Below are positions 63,471 through 64,000 of a stretch of 64,000 bases of DNA, piece by piece; within the stretch, counting starts at the first letter, position 1, and each line of letters opens with the position of its first letter. Source of the DNA: Apteryx mantelli. Taxonomy: Eukaryota > Chordata > Aves > Apterygiformes > Apterygidae. The DNA lies in assembly GCF_036417845.1 (NCBI RefSeq), contig NC_089980.1, positions 111,067,169 through 111,131,168 on the forward strand, in the 5' to 3' direction. Both the position numbers and the translations under genes were made by a program. The notes beneath the pieces were generated by a model. It was not told the DNA's origin, did no database searches, and worked only from the letters and a program-made list of their open reading frames with translations.

Positions 63471-64000
63471 TTGACATTTTGCAAGTTATAAGGTTTGATG
63501 TATTTTGCCTTTTTGCAAGTTTCTTTAAAATAGACAATGTGGAAGTGTTTACGGAGTTTTTTCAATTGCTGACATAATGCACTGGAAATAGCCCCTCCGT
63601 TTTTGCAAAAGCAGAAAGAATGCAAATCACAAGCTGCCTTACATACATATCCAATTTAATATCAGAATATGCAAAAAATATTCTGCATAAATGTGTATCT
63701 CTGTTAGTTTTAACAGCTAGTGTTAAAAAAAACTAGCTTTTTTGCAACTTTTCTTTCCCCATACAATAAACAAGTGAAGACTGCTTGCTGTGATAGTGGA
63801 GGCTGTTCTGCTTATACAGATGCGTAGCATATATTGGAAGAAAATTCAAGCTTCTCAGTAATTACTCACAGAGAGCATGACTAGCTAACCCAATTGCTCT
63901 TTAACTTCAGATGGTGAAAGGTGTGCTACTGAGGAGTATTTCTGAAAATGCCAGTATGATGAATGGTAATAAAAACATGGAAGGGGATCTGCATTCAGAA

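Larger units (their letters stand above)
60963..64000 (-). other. PRIM2: PRIM2 intronic sequence running out of the window
   Basis: No exon for the upstream PRIM2 region is found here: I looked for equivalents of human residues up to about 250, such as KVYLEDGFAYVP and LALTARSLPAVQ. The stretch holds an old CR1 (61776-62285), a weak CR1 trace near 63415-63470 and otherwise AT-rich DNA. A 108-codon minus-strand ORF at 63299-63625 is not recognised. Confidence 0.7.

Noticed and set aside
1-64000. CRISPR arrays, tRNA or rRNA genes, bacterial operons
   Set aside because: No regularly spaced repeats, no cloverleaf or rRNA-like sequence found by eye, and the exon-intron structure shows a vertebrate genome.

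Overview
This window is vertebrate nuclear DNA, almost certainly from a bird. Most of it is AT-rich, intron-like sequence with no long ORFs. The dominant interspersed repeat is the CR1 non-LTR retrotransposon, with 5'-truncated copies, the usual CR1 3' end and bird-type ORF2 protein remnants. Short exons with consensus GT/AG borders encode one recognisable vertebrate protein. The species cannot be named from sequence alone.

The one gene I can identify is PRIM2, the large (p58) subunit of the DNA polymerase alpha-primase complex. It is on the minus strand, so its 3' end lies at low coordinates. Six coding exons are supported by protein similarity, splice sites and matching reading phases: 55587-55659, 54319-54504, 32553-32679, 30806-30888, 21369-21437 and the last exon 16030-16257. 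Together they encode the region equal to about residues 255-509 of the 509-residue human protein, which is the whole C-terminal iron-sulfur domain. All four cluster cysteines are intact, one on each of four successive exons. A 28-base stretch at 60935-60962 has good splice sites and fits in phase, so it may be the next exon upstream, but its protein match is weak. The first half of the gene lies beyond base 64000.

Layout. 1-15700: intergenic DNA downstream of PRIM2, with small tandem repeats, one ancient CR1-like remnant and a GC-richer patch. 15700-16257: PRIM2 3' UTR and last exon. 16258-55586: introns, including one of 21.6 kb that holds two 51-52 bp perfectly alternating pyrimidine-purine tracts, two long G runs, a CR1 and several unexplained ORFs. 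55660-64000: introns crowded with CR1 copies, most in the same orientation as PRIM2. One of these carries the longest ORF in the window (286 codons of the C-terminal part of CR1 ORF2).

I found no RNA gene, CRISPR array or multi-gene system, and nothing that amounts to a new biological system. The observations most worth following are the possible micro-exon, an exon-like ORF on the plus strand at 51431-51763, a 208-codon ORF at 34599-35225, and a 36-38 bp sequence shared by two distant intron sites.
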